Program-made: the position numbers and the translations under genes
DNA from: Terramyces sp. JEL0728
Taxonomy: Eukaryota; Chytridiomycota; Chytridiomycetes; Rhizophydiales; Terramycetaceae
Direction: 5' to 3'
NCBI GenBank assembly: GCA_027603945.1
Contig: JADIIU010000005.1
Coordinates: 62,001 to 126,000, forward strand
Length of the DNA stretch: 64,000 bases
Notes under the pieces: generated by a model
Seen by the model: the letters and a program-made list of their open reading frames with translations, nothing else
The model's database searches: none
Told to the model about the DNA's origin: nothing
In this document: in pieces, positions 38,528-50,500 of the stretch
Layout: every line of letters begins with the position of its first letter
Numbering within the stretch: the first letter of the stretch is position 1

Positions 38528-39105
38528 GGCCAGGTTGGGATACTTTTTGCTGTCCAATTTCTTTTGCAGAGGCAATTGCAGTTGCATTAAACTCAGTGAT
38601 TTCCCTACCTTTTCCAACATACTCAGCGTTTTATTTACTCCAGCTGCCAGGTCATTCACTAGCATTAATCCAAAGTACTATTTTTCAGGTTATCATTTAG
38701 GATTTGAAAAGTGCTAACACGCTGAGATATCGTATTACTAATCTTTGTCAGGGTTGAATCTAATGCAATCTTATCCGCATCTAATACTTTCTGTTCTTGT
38801 AAAAGCTTAATTATTGAATGCCGTAGGAATACTTGGAAATTCAATGTAACCTTTACGTATGGATCCGCATCTAGCAAGACTAGTCAGTAATTAATTACAT
38901 TCCGAATTCAAGTGCTTATCCTGGAATAAACTGAATGTTTTTGGTTGTATTGATGATTGAATCAACGGCGTGAATCTTGGGACTTTGTTCAATCGGTCCA
39001 GAAACCCATCTTCTACTGTTATTATTGGTCACCATCGTTTTCCGCTTCTTTATCCGAAACCTTGATTATTCCCAGGTCGGGAAATGAGGTGAGAGATTGC
39101 GACAT
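38510..39105 (-). CDS. BORCS5 (myrlysin)-like BORC subunit
   Basis: Exons 39105-39033, 39015-38899, 38879-38679 and 38658-38510 (introns 17, 19, 20 nt; 17 is the shortest in the window) encode 179 residues, against 196 in human BORCS5. The match is to the block VPRFTPLIQSS (IPTFQPLL in animals), followed by helices with QVFLRHSIIKLLQEQ, VSTFQILNDNLKN and a hydrophobic heptad run ending in SMLEKV. BORC positions lysosomes by recruiting ARL8 and kinesin-1; a kinesin-1 gene is at 54180-57037. The similarity is moderate and lies mainly in pattern, so the name is tentative. The last codons overlap the tandem repeat. Confidence 0.68.
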
Positions 39106-39733
39106 GAAAAGAATGAAAACAAAACATGGTCAAGGGAAAGATAAAAGGTTGCAGGGCATACTTTTGAAAGGAATTAAACGCAGCTTGGCAGCTTGCACAT
39201 GCTCGGAGGCGGCAATAGGAATGACCAGTGAGGCAACTGCAACCAATTAGTGGGGCAATCGCAGTGAGTGAGGGCTTTATTCCAGATATTTCAAAACACT
39301 GACTTTAAAATAATTAATGTGATGCAAGTGCACATTGACCATAAAATAAGGATGGACGAAAAATAAGGAATTTCAAGATCCGCCATAGATTAGAAATATC
39401 AAAGGCACTGCTTTTCTATTGGTGTTCTCAATTGTTCCAGAGTTATCACATGTACCTATTAATCCGTCATATCAAATCAATGCGCGTCACTTACTATGAC
39501 TCATTCAAGCTCATCTCAACAAACCAATTAAGCTATGCACTGCAGGCAGTATGGATGCGGCTAGTAAAATACTGCCAATTTCAATTACTCTCCATTTATC
39601 TTTACACAATTAAAGAGTGAGCCCGTTGTATTTCCTGGGGCCGAGCCAAAGACGGTACCCCCTCAACTCTTTATCACAACCAAGCCACACGCTGATTCAT
39701 TCAAATACCTGACGTGGAAAGTTTAACTTTTAA
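39106..39733. other. Intergenic region of about 630 bp
   Basis: I see no ORF with a recognisable domain and no tRNA-like T-arm sequence. It probably contains the promoters of the divergent BORCS5-like and zinc-finger genes. Confidence 0.4.
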
Positions 39734-40285
39734 ATGACAATTGTAATCGACACATACCAGCAAATGTACAGTAATACAAACAAAGACAGCGTAGATTCAG
39801 CTTACGGGTCTCCTAAATATTCAGAACTATACGGATCTCCTCTAAGCGATATCATGGATGATAACCCGCTTGATGACCAATGGCGATATATAATCAACCC
39901 GCAAGACGTTCTTATGGACGGAGACATGTACAAACCATATGTAAAACAAACATATTTGGGAGAGTTTGAAAATGAAACTTGCGCACCATGCCAAATATTC
40001 CAAGAAGGGTCCGACGATGAAATATTTGAGATGGAGGAAGAAGACCCGCAACCACTGCCTCGTAAAGATCCTTCCAAACCATTCCAGTGTCCTATGTGCA
40101 CAAGCAGCTTCAGTAGGAACCACGACTTGAAGAGGCATGTTCGGTAATTTGGTTTTAATATTAGAATCCATTTGGGAATAAGACCTTATAAATGCGATTC
40201 ATGTCCAAAGAGCTTTACAAGAATGGATGCACTTCACAGACATTCCACAGTAAAGGGTTGTAAAGGAATGCAAAGGAAGCATTAA
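39734..40285 (+). CDS. Two-finger C2H2 zinc-finger transcription factor
   Basis: Exons 39734-40143 and 40165-40285 (intron 21 nt) encode 176 residues. The N-terminal 110 residues are acidic and rich in Ser, Tyr and Asp (a likely activation region). Two C-terminal fingers are FQCPMCTSSFSRNHDLKRHVRIH and YKCDSCPKSF through RH (second finger: C-x2-C-x12-H-x3-H type), with a KRH/LGIRPY linker; the intron interrupts the end of finger one. Adjacent fungal-type finger pairs bind short GC-rich elements. Target unknown. Confidence 0.85.
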
Positions 40286-40536
40286 ATAGTTTTGTAATTT
40301 TGTAATAAAGTATGCACAGTTTTATTCGTGTATTAGTGCACAGTTTATCGTTTTGGTATATGTCGCGGCCATGTCCTCCATCGTATAGCACGTTCAATAA
40401 CCGGCAACTTATTTCAGTCTGTACCGAACTCATGGTACCACGACTAGAAACAGTGCACTGCTCAAGTAACCCAATCTATATCACAATCCTACGAGCAGAA
40501 AAGGAGTTATAAATAAACAAGACGTGCCATGATGAT

Positions 40537-41823
40537 TTATTCAGCCTTTGGTTCAACTAGAATGACAGTATGCTGACCACCACCAGCTGCAGAAATCACT
40601 TTTCTGCCTTTTAAATCAATCTGGAATGGAGTTGGCGCATCTTCAGATCCATTTGCTAATTGGCCCATTTCACCATATCCCCATGCGTATAAATCAGAGT
40701 CGTTGGTTACTGCTAGACTGAATGCAGCGCCACATGCGATAGATCTGATTTTTGGCAATTCCAATTTAGTAGCTGCGGAACAATGTTCAGGATATTCTGA
40801 TGCCGGTAGTCCCAATTGTCCACTATCGTTCCTTCCAAATACATACACATGTCCTGATATTAAATCCCTTTACCTTCTGCATCCAATACTACTGTGAAAT
40901 GCTCACCCCCAGCTGCTTGTTTTATCTCCACGGATCCATCAATCCCCTCGACCATATCGGGTATATCTGTATCATCTAAATGTCCAAGACCCAGTTGGCC
41001 ATAATTATTTAATCCAAATGTGAATAGACTATTGGATTCGTGGACTAGTATTGTATGATAGCATCCACAGAACACATGCGGAAACTTTGAAGTTTTTCTA
41101 TATGGCTTAAAATTGATTGGTCTTGGAATTAACGAAGCTTCAAATGCGTGACGAGACATTACCTTACGACCTAATTGATTTTGTTCGCCAATACCCCAAG
41201 TATAAATTTTACCTGTGTTAAATTAATATACCATCTTTTGCCAGCGCGACTAAATGGTTAGTCCCTGCGCTGATTTCAATAATATTCTTTAATTCTGAAA
41301 TAAGGTAGGGTGTAGCCTGAGTTTCGATTCCTGGAGCGAATCCAAAAATACCATTTGTTCCTCTAAAAGTTCCCCATGCATATACTCTATTATTAATATA
41401 AATTACAATCCAGTACTTGTTAATGCTGCAGTGATGGAATCGCCGCAAGCAACAGACACAACGGTAACTGCATCCAGTTCGTCTACAGGTGCAGGTTCAG
41501 ATTCTTCGCCAGATCTGCCTAATGCTTTTTGATCGTTGCATCCCCAAGAATACAGCTTTCCTTTTGACGAAAGAGCCATTGTATGCATCCCACCTGCAAC
41601 CACAGAAACAATGTCAAGATCATCAAAATATCCAATCTTTGCTGGTCTCTCTTTTTCAAATACGTCTGGTCCTAATCCTAACTGAGCACAATCTCCACTT
41701 CCAACAACGTACACTAATCCAACAGTTTTTTGAGGGATTTCCAGCTGCAATGCTGATATTTAAATACATATTACGGATTTTTGATGCAGACTGACTTTTT
41801 GCAAGTGGTTTTCCTCTTGCCAT
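40537..41823 (-). CDS. RCC1: RCC1, Ran guanine-nucleotide exchange factor
   Basis: Exons 41823-41775, 41752-41407, 41386-41232, 41212-40874 and 40853-40537 (introns 22, 20, 19, 20 nt) encode 401 residues, close to human RCC1 (421). Seven blade-like repeats carry the G-Q-L-G and C/A-G-x-x-H/F motifs, for example VYVVGSGDCAQLGLG, VVAGGMHTMALS, KLYSWGCNDQKALG, KIYTWGIGEQNQLG, TFGLNNYGQLGLG and VYVFGRNDSGQLG. The basic N-terminus (MARGKPLAKSQ) fits the chromatin-binding tail. RCC1 charges Ran with GTP on chromatin for nuclear transport and mitosis. Confidence 0.93.
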
Positions 41824-41981
41824 TTTGATTTTCAAAAAAAAATTTAAGAGAAATTACCACTACAGCGCCTCTCGCTACATATATCCGTCTCGAGTAATAG
41901 ATTTATGTTTTACTACCGCTCTCAATGGTCACGTGGAACAATTACATAATTGAGGACGCGTATAATTCTTGAATTATCCCG

Positions 41982-44900
41982 ATGGCGGCTCTAGCAGAAG
42001 TAGAGTTGAGCAAAAGGCTTGAGGATTACCAAAAGTCTATGGATACAATCAAATCACAGCTGTCAAGCATCAAGGAGAATCTTTCAAAAACAAGCAAGAT
42101 AGAATCCAAGCGCGTATTGACAGGAGTATTCAAAGAATTAGATGTGCTGAAATCTGACATAAGAAAGAGTTTCAAACAAAAAAATCTAGTTTACGTAAAT
42201 GAAGTGCAGTGGTGGCCGAAAAATCTTCAAGAATTCTATTCCTACACTTTTAATGTCCACGATGGCATTCGTAAATACGAACCGACTTCAACAACAGAAT
42301 GTCTCTTCCACCCGCTTTCCATGTTTTCACAACTTTGGAGCAGCTTGTTCATGATTTATCTCTGCATCTATACAGTCCTCCTGCCAAACTTTTTAGGCAA
42401 CGATGATTTGGATTTTGGCCTTGTCCCTCTATCGATTTCACTGACAGTAATGATAATATTGGACACTGTAATTACAATAAAAACTGGAATTATTCTGGAA
42501 CAGGAATTGGAAATGGAACAAAAAACCGTTACAAATTACCATATACAAAAGAAAACGCTGATTTGGAATTTCATTACTTGCATTCCTTATGTAGCTTTTG
42601 TCGGAGCGGATATTAACCCATGGAAGCCAATCTGCATTTTAAATGGATACGCATTTGTCAGGTACTTGAAAAGCAACCGAACTTCATACTTGACTGAATT
42701 GCATAAAAAGGTCTTTATCGACTACAATTTGAACCACCAGCTGAAAAATGTGGCATTGGTCGTCATTGCAATGTTTGTCTACTGGTAAACTTTTCTTAAC
42801 CGCAGGTGTTGGTATGGGGCAGGAATGAACTACATGCAATTCCTAAACGTAGTTACGTACGAGGACTCTCTGGACTCTGAGCAGTATTTTACATCCTTTT
42901 TCGAAGCCTTTTGCAGTGTCTTTAGTACCCAATGGGCAGTCTACCTTGCTTTCACCAAGGTCGAGCGGTGGCTTAAAGTATTTAATATTCTGGTGGTTGT
43001 CGTTATTCTGGCATTTTTCACTGCAAACGTTACCACATATGTGTATCAACTGGACAGCACTTTGAGGAATTTTGATGAAAAAATCAGCCAGATTAAACAG
43101 TTTATCAGATACAAAAATCTTGGGCTGGACCTGGAAGAAAAAATCATGCAATATTATCTCTTCAAGTTTCCGAAACGCAGATATTTTGACGAGGAAAAGT
43201 TGCTGAACCAATTGAACGAGCCATTAAGAAAAGTGATTTTGTGCTAATTGCTAGGATATAGCAATGAAACAGTGCAGGACCTTGATTCTCCAAGTACCGT
43301 TTTTCAAACAAGCAGATCATAGTTTCATTAGCCAAATTATTACCTACCTGAAAATTGAGCACTATTTGAGTGGAGATGTTATAATTGAACAAGGCTCATA
43401 TGGCGATGAGATGTTCTTTATCTTCTCTGGCTATGTCGAAATAATAATGTTTGGGAAATCTGTTGGGGTCTTGAAAGCTGGCCAGTTCTTTGGAGGTAAA
43501 TGCCAAATTAAGTAGAAATTGCGATTTTATTGGGGATGACAAATAGAACTGCAACTGTTAGAGCGATTTCAAACTGTGTCATCTATTCTCTGTCTCAATC
43601 TGATTTGGACCTTGTCATCGATTCAAATCCAGAAATGTCAGACATCATTAAAACTACAGCAGAAGCCAGGCTTGCAAGTGATAAAGCTAAAAGGGAAAAA
43701 GAAAATGGGCCAAAAGCAAAGCTGGAATCAACCCTGGAAGTAAATGAAAATGAGTCGCTGAAAAAGGAAGCACCAAACGAGGTAGCAATCAATATTCTCG
43801 AAAATATTATAAACAGTCCTCAAAATTACAGCAAAGATAATGAAAAAGATAACACTTCACCAGCTGGAAAGGACGATCGTTCCCCTGACATTCCCAAAGT
43901 TGGCGGCGAATCTTCTGCGGATGATTATAGCGCCGTTGCAGATGAAAAAACTCGAGCATTGGATCGTACTAGTTCAATATCCATTAGTATGAACAAAGCT
44001 GCCCAACTGAAAAAAATGAAAAACAAGGAAATTATGAACGAAAGGAACTTGGGGGTATTAAAGCATGTTCAAATGATAAACAAATCCGAAAAACAGCCGC
44101 AATTGCTCGAATCTGATCTGCAGGGCTACCCGCAACAATCAAATTCGGATGAAGAACAATCATTTTCACCATCATCCTCTCAAAAAACTAAAAAGAAAGT
44201 TCAAAGGTAATAGATTTTTGATCTAGAACCCCGGATATCCTTGACGCAATAGATTCAGAACCAGACATTTCAACCACAAAGAAAACCAAAAAGTCCAAAG
44301 CGCAGAGCGTTCCACAAGAAATAAAAGCCCAACCACCTTTTGGCGAAAATGGCGGACGTCGAAACACTTTCGAGGTAGCTTCAGCACCATCGGATACAAA
44401 AGAACCAGACAGCGGCTATAATAACAACACATATTTATCCCCAATTTTAAGCGAAAGTCTTGGCGCTCAAGCTTACACTGAAGCGGTTGATGGCATTCAA
44501 CGAGAAGCCCCTGGAGCTAAAGATAGAAACACAATCACAGAGGAAGAGAAAGAACAGTATTCCACAGAAACCCCAACTGTGGTTGTTTCAGCAATAGACG
44601 AACGCGAAAGTGCAATTAAGAATAAGGAAAATGACAACAAATTCGAGTTTTCTATCAACATTGAGCAGCCAAAGGAGGAGCTCCCACCAAAGAATATACA
44701 GATTGAAAAGCAAGTCAAAAGTGGTCTGCAGAGATCCCCAAGCAATACTAGTCCAATAGCATTGAAATTGTCGCACGATATACTCCAAACACAATTAGGA
44801 ATTTCATATAGCCCAAGCAATCTCAGAAAGAGTTCATTACAAGTCCCAAATAACAGCGTTACACCTGTGCCTATATCGGAACACTTTAAAGATGCGCAAA

Positions 44901-47444
44901 AAGAAATCTTCAATGCCGGTTCAAATGTGAAGCGTGGTGGAACAAGGTCTCGGTCTTCAAGCACCGCTTCCAGCAAAGAATTGAAAGCGCAAAGAGCTGT
45001 TGGCGTATTACATGCTATTCGAAACCGCACGCCAAGTGCTGTGACTGGTATCAATACTCATACGGAATCGGACAAAGAGCAATTTTCTGCTATATTATCG
45101 TCAGTAAAGGAAATCAAGGAAAAAAACTCTTTTAAATCTACACACAATGAAGAGGACAAAAATTTAATGAAGAACTCGGAAATCAAAGAGCTGGAAAAGG
45201 TGGTAGTATCTGTAAAAATTGATACTCCAATATCAGAGGATGGGGTTATCTCCAACTCAAAGAAATCATTCCTACCAAGAACTTTGTCCGATGACAACAT
45301 TCAGAGGAGATCTTTTGACAAACATAAAGCGCCAAAAGCTCTAACAAAACAAAAATCTCTACCAAAGCAAGAAGATCATTTGACATCGCAAGGAAATAAA
45401 TCTCCCCAAGATAGCACAAGGAAAAGCAGAGGCGATTTCAGACCTGACAGATATCAATCAGCATATCTTTCCGAAATCCAAGAGCTTGAAAAAATTCAAA
45501 ATGAAGAGATTACAAGTATTATCGGCAGTATCATGAGGAGGCAATCTCTCAACACGGCTGCGTTAGCTGACACCCAACGCAGCTCCAGAAGTGCGGTAAA
45601 AGATCCGAGACTGTCTCAAATAGCAAGACGCTCCTCTGTTTTGAGCGGAAAACGAAGACCTGGAAATAAATCTACAGGGTCAGATAGTTCAAATGTGGCA
45701 GACCAGATTGTCGAATTCATCGCAAAAACTTCGAGGTCTACCAGTAAAGCATCGGATTTTATTCTCCCAGTGGACGAAGATGATGAAGAGGTATCTGCAG
45801 CAAAAGAAGAAAAGCAAATTGCTGCTAAAGAGCCTCAAGAGGATGCAATGTCGGATATGGGAAGTGGAATTGTCTCTGATACAGGCAGGACTGCCCCACC
45901 AAAAAGGAAGAAAATCGTAAATCAAGTACTGCTGAACGCTCCAGTCGAATATTCGAGAGCAGAGCTTCTAAAACGGTTTTGGAACAAGTACCAACCTTCC
46001 ACATCCTATTGCCCGTTAACTCCATTCACACCTTTCAGCCAATACTTTTACAGCGTTTATATTATAGTGTTCTTAATTACGTCGATTCTGGTGCCTTTCA
46101 CAATTGCATTTCCCGAAGTGAACATGCTACTCGGCATTAGTTTGACGGTTTGCATCATATCTACATTTGAAGTTTTAATTAAGCTACAAACATGCTACTA
46201 TAGCGAAAAGGGGCCGGAAACTGTACCTTCCAAAGTATTTTTACACCATCTGAAAAATGGAAATCTGATCTTTGATCTAATATGCGGACTCCCATGGGTG
46301 TTTTTGGTTGATATGTATGAAAATACCAATGAAGCTGTCCGCTTAATATGCCTAGTGCATATTTTCCCTGTGTATCGCATCTTCAGCACAAATAGACCAA
46401 CTTGGATCGGGGAAAATATTCTGTACATTGTGAGGAAATATAGCATCAATGTATCCGGATTTCAGGCGGGTAAAATTTTATGTGCTATGATTTTATATTG
46501 GTAAATTGTACTTATAGTAGGCACTGGAAAACCTGTATTAAAGTTCTCATGGACCGATATCAGGATGTTAGTTACCCGATGTTTATGGAAGATGACGGCT
46601 ACATGAGTGTGTACACCTTGTATTTCTGGTCAGTTGCGGGTGAGGCAATGTATTCAAGGTAATCGGTCTTTTATGCAAGTTGCGGTATAACAACTGCTCG
46701 TTCAACTCTTGATAAATGGCTGGATGTGGTATTTTTGACTTGCAATGCAACGTTCTATGCCGTCTTTGTTGGTAATATTGCCAGTTATATAATTAGTCAG
46801 GACAGGTAATTGTTTCTTACGCAGTTCTGGTGCGAGATTCCACGAATTGATGGAAGAGGTTGAACAATATATAGATTATATGGGGCTGGGAGTGAATTTA
46901 AAGCAAAAAATACGGCACTATTACAACTTGAAATACTCTCTAGGAAAGTATTTCGACGAAAACCGAATTTTAGAAGAGTTGAATCATCCATTGCGGCTGT
47001 CCATCTGCATGAAGGAATGCAGACCTTTGATTCTAAAAGTCCCATTCTTCAGGGATGCTGATAATGGATTTTTGTCTCAAGTTGTAATGATCTTGAAACT
47101 CACATACTTTTTGCCTGGAGATATGGTGATCGAGAAAGGAACAGTTGGGGATTTAATGTTTTTCATTGCATCTGGCACCTTAGAGGTGGTCGTTGATGTC
47201 AAGCCAATTGCCCAGCTCAATCCTGGCCAATTCTTTGGGGGTATTCAGTTCTAACATAGAAATTGCTCTGCTTTTTGGAAACATGAAGAGAACTGCTACA
47301 ATCAGAGCAAAGACCGCTTGTAATTTATATTCATTATCACGAAACGATTTAAGCTTCATCTTGCAAGTATATCCAGAAATTGCAGAAAAGATGCAGGCGG
47401 TTGCAGAAGAGAGAATCAAGGGCGACACAGCAAGAAAAAAGTAA
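41982..47444 (+). CDS. Two-repeat CNG/HCN-like channel, larger copy (QWA / SCG filters)
   Basis: Nine exons (41982-42784, 42806-43232, 43255-43495, 43516-44206, 44227-46500, 46521-46658, 46680-46805, 46825-47240, 47260-47444; introns 19-22 nt) give one frame of 1766 residues. Unit A (about 75-540): N-terminal coiled coil, six TM segments, filter QWA (310-312), C-linker, and a nucleotide-binding domain with GEIAILLG and NRTATVRA. A Ser/Lys-rich linker of about 750 residues follows. Unit B (about 1300-1766): KYQPSTSYCPL, six TM segments, filter SCG (1525-1527), binding domain with KRTATIRA. Canonical GYG is absent. S4 has only one or two Arg. Frame continuity through the linker is unbroken. Which ion passes, if any, cannot be read from sequence. 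Confidence 0.9.
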
Positions 47445-47551
47445 TCCACTTACCTGTGAATCATGCTATTTAAAATAAACTCGTAGTTTTATCTTGGTAC
47501 GTCATCTACATTTTTCCCGTCACCGCGTTTTAAAATTCAAAAAGTATTTCA

Positions 47552-50500
47552 ATGCCAGCTGGAGAGGATATAAAAGCTCAAGTCGGGAAATTTCACAATG
47601 AATTACTTCAAATTAAAGCTCAGCTGACAGGAATGAGGAACGTCATAGATAATCTCCCAGAAAATGAAGCTAAATCTGCAATGATTGCTCTCAACAAGGA
47701 TGTAGATCTGCTCAAAGACTTTCTAGCGGACGATTTAAGTAAGACTGCAGCAAATAAAAAGGGTAGGCAATATTAATATAGATGTCAAATTAACTGCGGA
47801 GGAAATTAGGGCTACATCTTTGGCCAAGAAATGGTTTCCAAAGAACTTGAAACAGTTTATGCAGTATCAGTACGATGCGAATCGTGGATTAATCGAGTAT
47901 GAGTCGACAGCATCACACCAATGTGCTATTCATCCCTTATCGCTGATGTCTCAGCTGTGGTGTAGCCTTTACTCTCTATGCATCCTGCTATACGCGATTC
48001 TACTTCCACTGTCGCTAGCGTATCCATATAAACATGAAATGCTGCTGCCATTATCCATTTATATCATGGCCATCGTCATAGTTGACACGGTGATGGTGCT
48101 GAATACGGGTATTATTGTGGAGCAGGAACTGGAAATGTACCCTAAATTTGTATATCAATATCATCTGGATTCAAAGTTATTTATATGGAATGTTATATTG
48201 GGATTTCCGTACATTGTCATAATTGATGCTGCAGTTCAACCACCAGGTTCAACCCAAAACATGAACTGGTCTTTGATTTGCATGCTGAATGCTTTTATAG
48301 TGTTGCGTATGTTTACTAGCACGCGAGTTTCCTGGATATCCGAAATGGCAACTAAATTTATTCGAAAGTGGGAAATAAATTCAGCAATCGTCAAGTCAAT
48401 TTCAATTCTTTCTGGAATGGCTTTGTATTGGTAATATTTATTAATTACAGGCATTGGTTTACGTGCGCGGTGTACTTTTTGCAACTGCGAGGAGTTGTTT
48501 CGGATTTGAATCCTACGCTGCAGACTGAGGAATATGAATTTGAACACTACACGATATCGTTTTTTGAAGCTTCTAGTATCATGTTTTCCTCCGGGTAATT
48601 GTTATTAATGAAAGTTGGGGTGTTGCCGGTCCAACCTTGACATCTGATAGGTGGTCAAAGATTTTCAACATGCTCTTATCGGCATTCTTGTTAGCTTTGT
48701 TTACCGCCAATATTACCACTTTTATGCTGCGTTTGGATAGCTCTGGGAGACAGTTTACAGAGAAATTAGAGGAAGTAAATCAGTATATCAAGTACAAGGG
48801 ATTAGGACGAGATTTACAGCAAAGAATTGTACATTATTATCATTTCAAGTATTCCAAAGGAAAATACTTTGACGAAGAAAAGATTTTGGCTGAATTAAAC
48901 CATCCGCTTCGAGTGGTAGATCCAGTTTAAACATAGTCAATTTGTATGAGAGAGTGCAGACCGCTCATCCTTCAGGTTCCGTTTTTCAAAGATGCAGACC
49001 ACACTTTTATCACCCAAGTAGTTTCTCAATTGAAAGTTAATCACTTTTTACACGACGACTTTATCATAGAGCAGGGGACCACTGGCGATCAAATGTTCTT
49101 TATCGCGTCAGGGATTGTGGAAGTCATTGTAGAGGGCAAAACAGTGACAACTTTGAAAGCTGGGCAATTTTTCGGGGGTAATTTACATTTTACCTAGAAA
49201 TTTCTCTGTTGTTTGGCAATATAAAACGAACGGCGTCTATTAGAGCTATTACAGAGTGTGTTTTGTACTCGCTCGGTCAAGGCGATTTGGAAATTATTTT
49301 GGACTTGAATCCGAATATGGCTGCGATGATGAGAAAAACCGCAGAGGAGCGCATTGCAAGCAACAAGGTTGAAATAGTTATGCTGTCAAAAAATACTCCA
49401 GCTCTAATAGACCGGACATATTCAATTGGAAACATGTCAAGAAAGAATTCGCTGTTCCCAGTGAAAGGCGCGCTGGACATTTTGGCTGAAAAGAAAAGGA
49501 GAGTGTCACAAATGCAATCAGGAAACAATTCGCACTTTCATACATCTACTTTGGAGGCTCCTATTGAAAACGAAGCTGAGGAAGAGCTGCCATCTATTCC
49601 GATTAACCCGCAAAGCCCTTTCTATGCCACAGATGCTGCGTCAAAGAGTAAAATATTGGAACAAGTGGAAAACTCTGAAATCAAGGAAGTACTGAGCGCT
49701 GTTAAACGAAAGTCGTCAGTGCAAAACTTTGTTGATAGATCATTTATTAACAAACACATTAGTGTTGAAAATATGAACAACTCTGAAATATTGAAATCGA
49801 TTGAATTTTTGGGCAGCAAGAATAGCAAGAGATCGATTCTAAGTTTAACGGTGCCCGAAGAGAAAATATTGCCTGTTTCAGTTCCGGTTCTCTCCATAGC
49901 AGAAGATAAAGAAACGAAACCTGCTCCTAAAGACGGCAGCGGCAAAATTATTGCATCCGCAGAAGCTGCTACTCCTAGCAACGATGTTAAGATTGATTTA
50001 GACAAAGAAAAAGACGATTTTGATGATGAGGAAGCTAAACCTAAAGCAACACCGAAAAAAATAATGCAGCAAACCATAGATAACGACCCTGTGAAAAGTG
50101 GCAATAATACAAACACGGGCAACTTTGACCAGCAGACATTTAGTCAGAAGCTCACCAGGCTGTGGAGTAAATATCAACCGTCCACTTCATACTGTCCTCT
50201 ACATCCGAATTCGCTGTTTTCTAGAATTGCAAATAGTGTATTCACAATTATTTACCTGATTGTAGCAATTGTGCTGCCAATTTCTTTTGGGTTTGAAACT
50301 CAGACAGATGTGCTGCCCAGTATAAGCGTTGTAGTATTCATAACTTCCTGTTTCGATTTCGTGTTAAAACTGCAAACGGGCTACAAAGTTCACCAGGAAG
50401 TAGAAATGGAACCAAAGAAACTAATAGCTATTTATTGGCTGAATGGCTCTTTTCTTGTAGACTTTATTACTGGAATCCCATGGGTGTTTGTCGTTGATGC

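Noticed and set aside
44579..46504. A separate gene starting with an ATG at 44579
   Set aside because: The frame is open upstream to the intron at 44207-44226, and splicing joins it to the preceding unit; no promoter-like gap exists.
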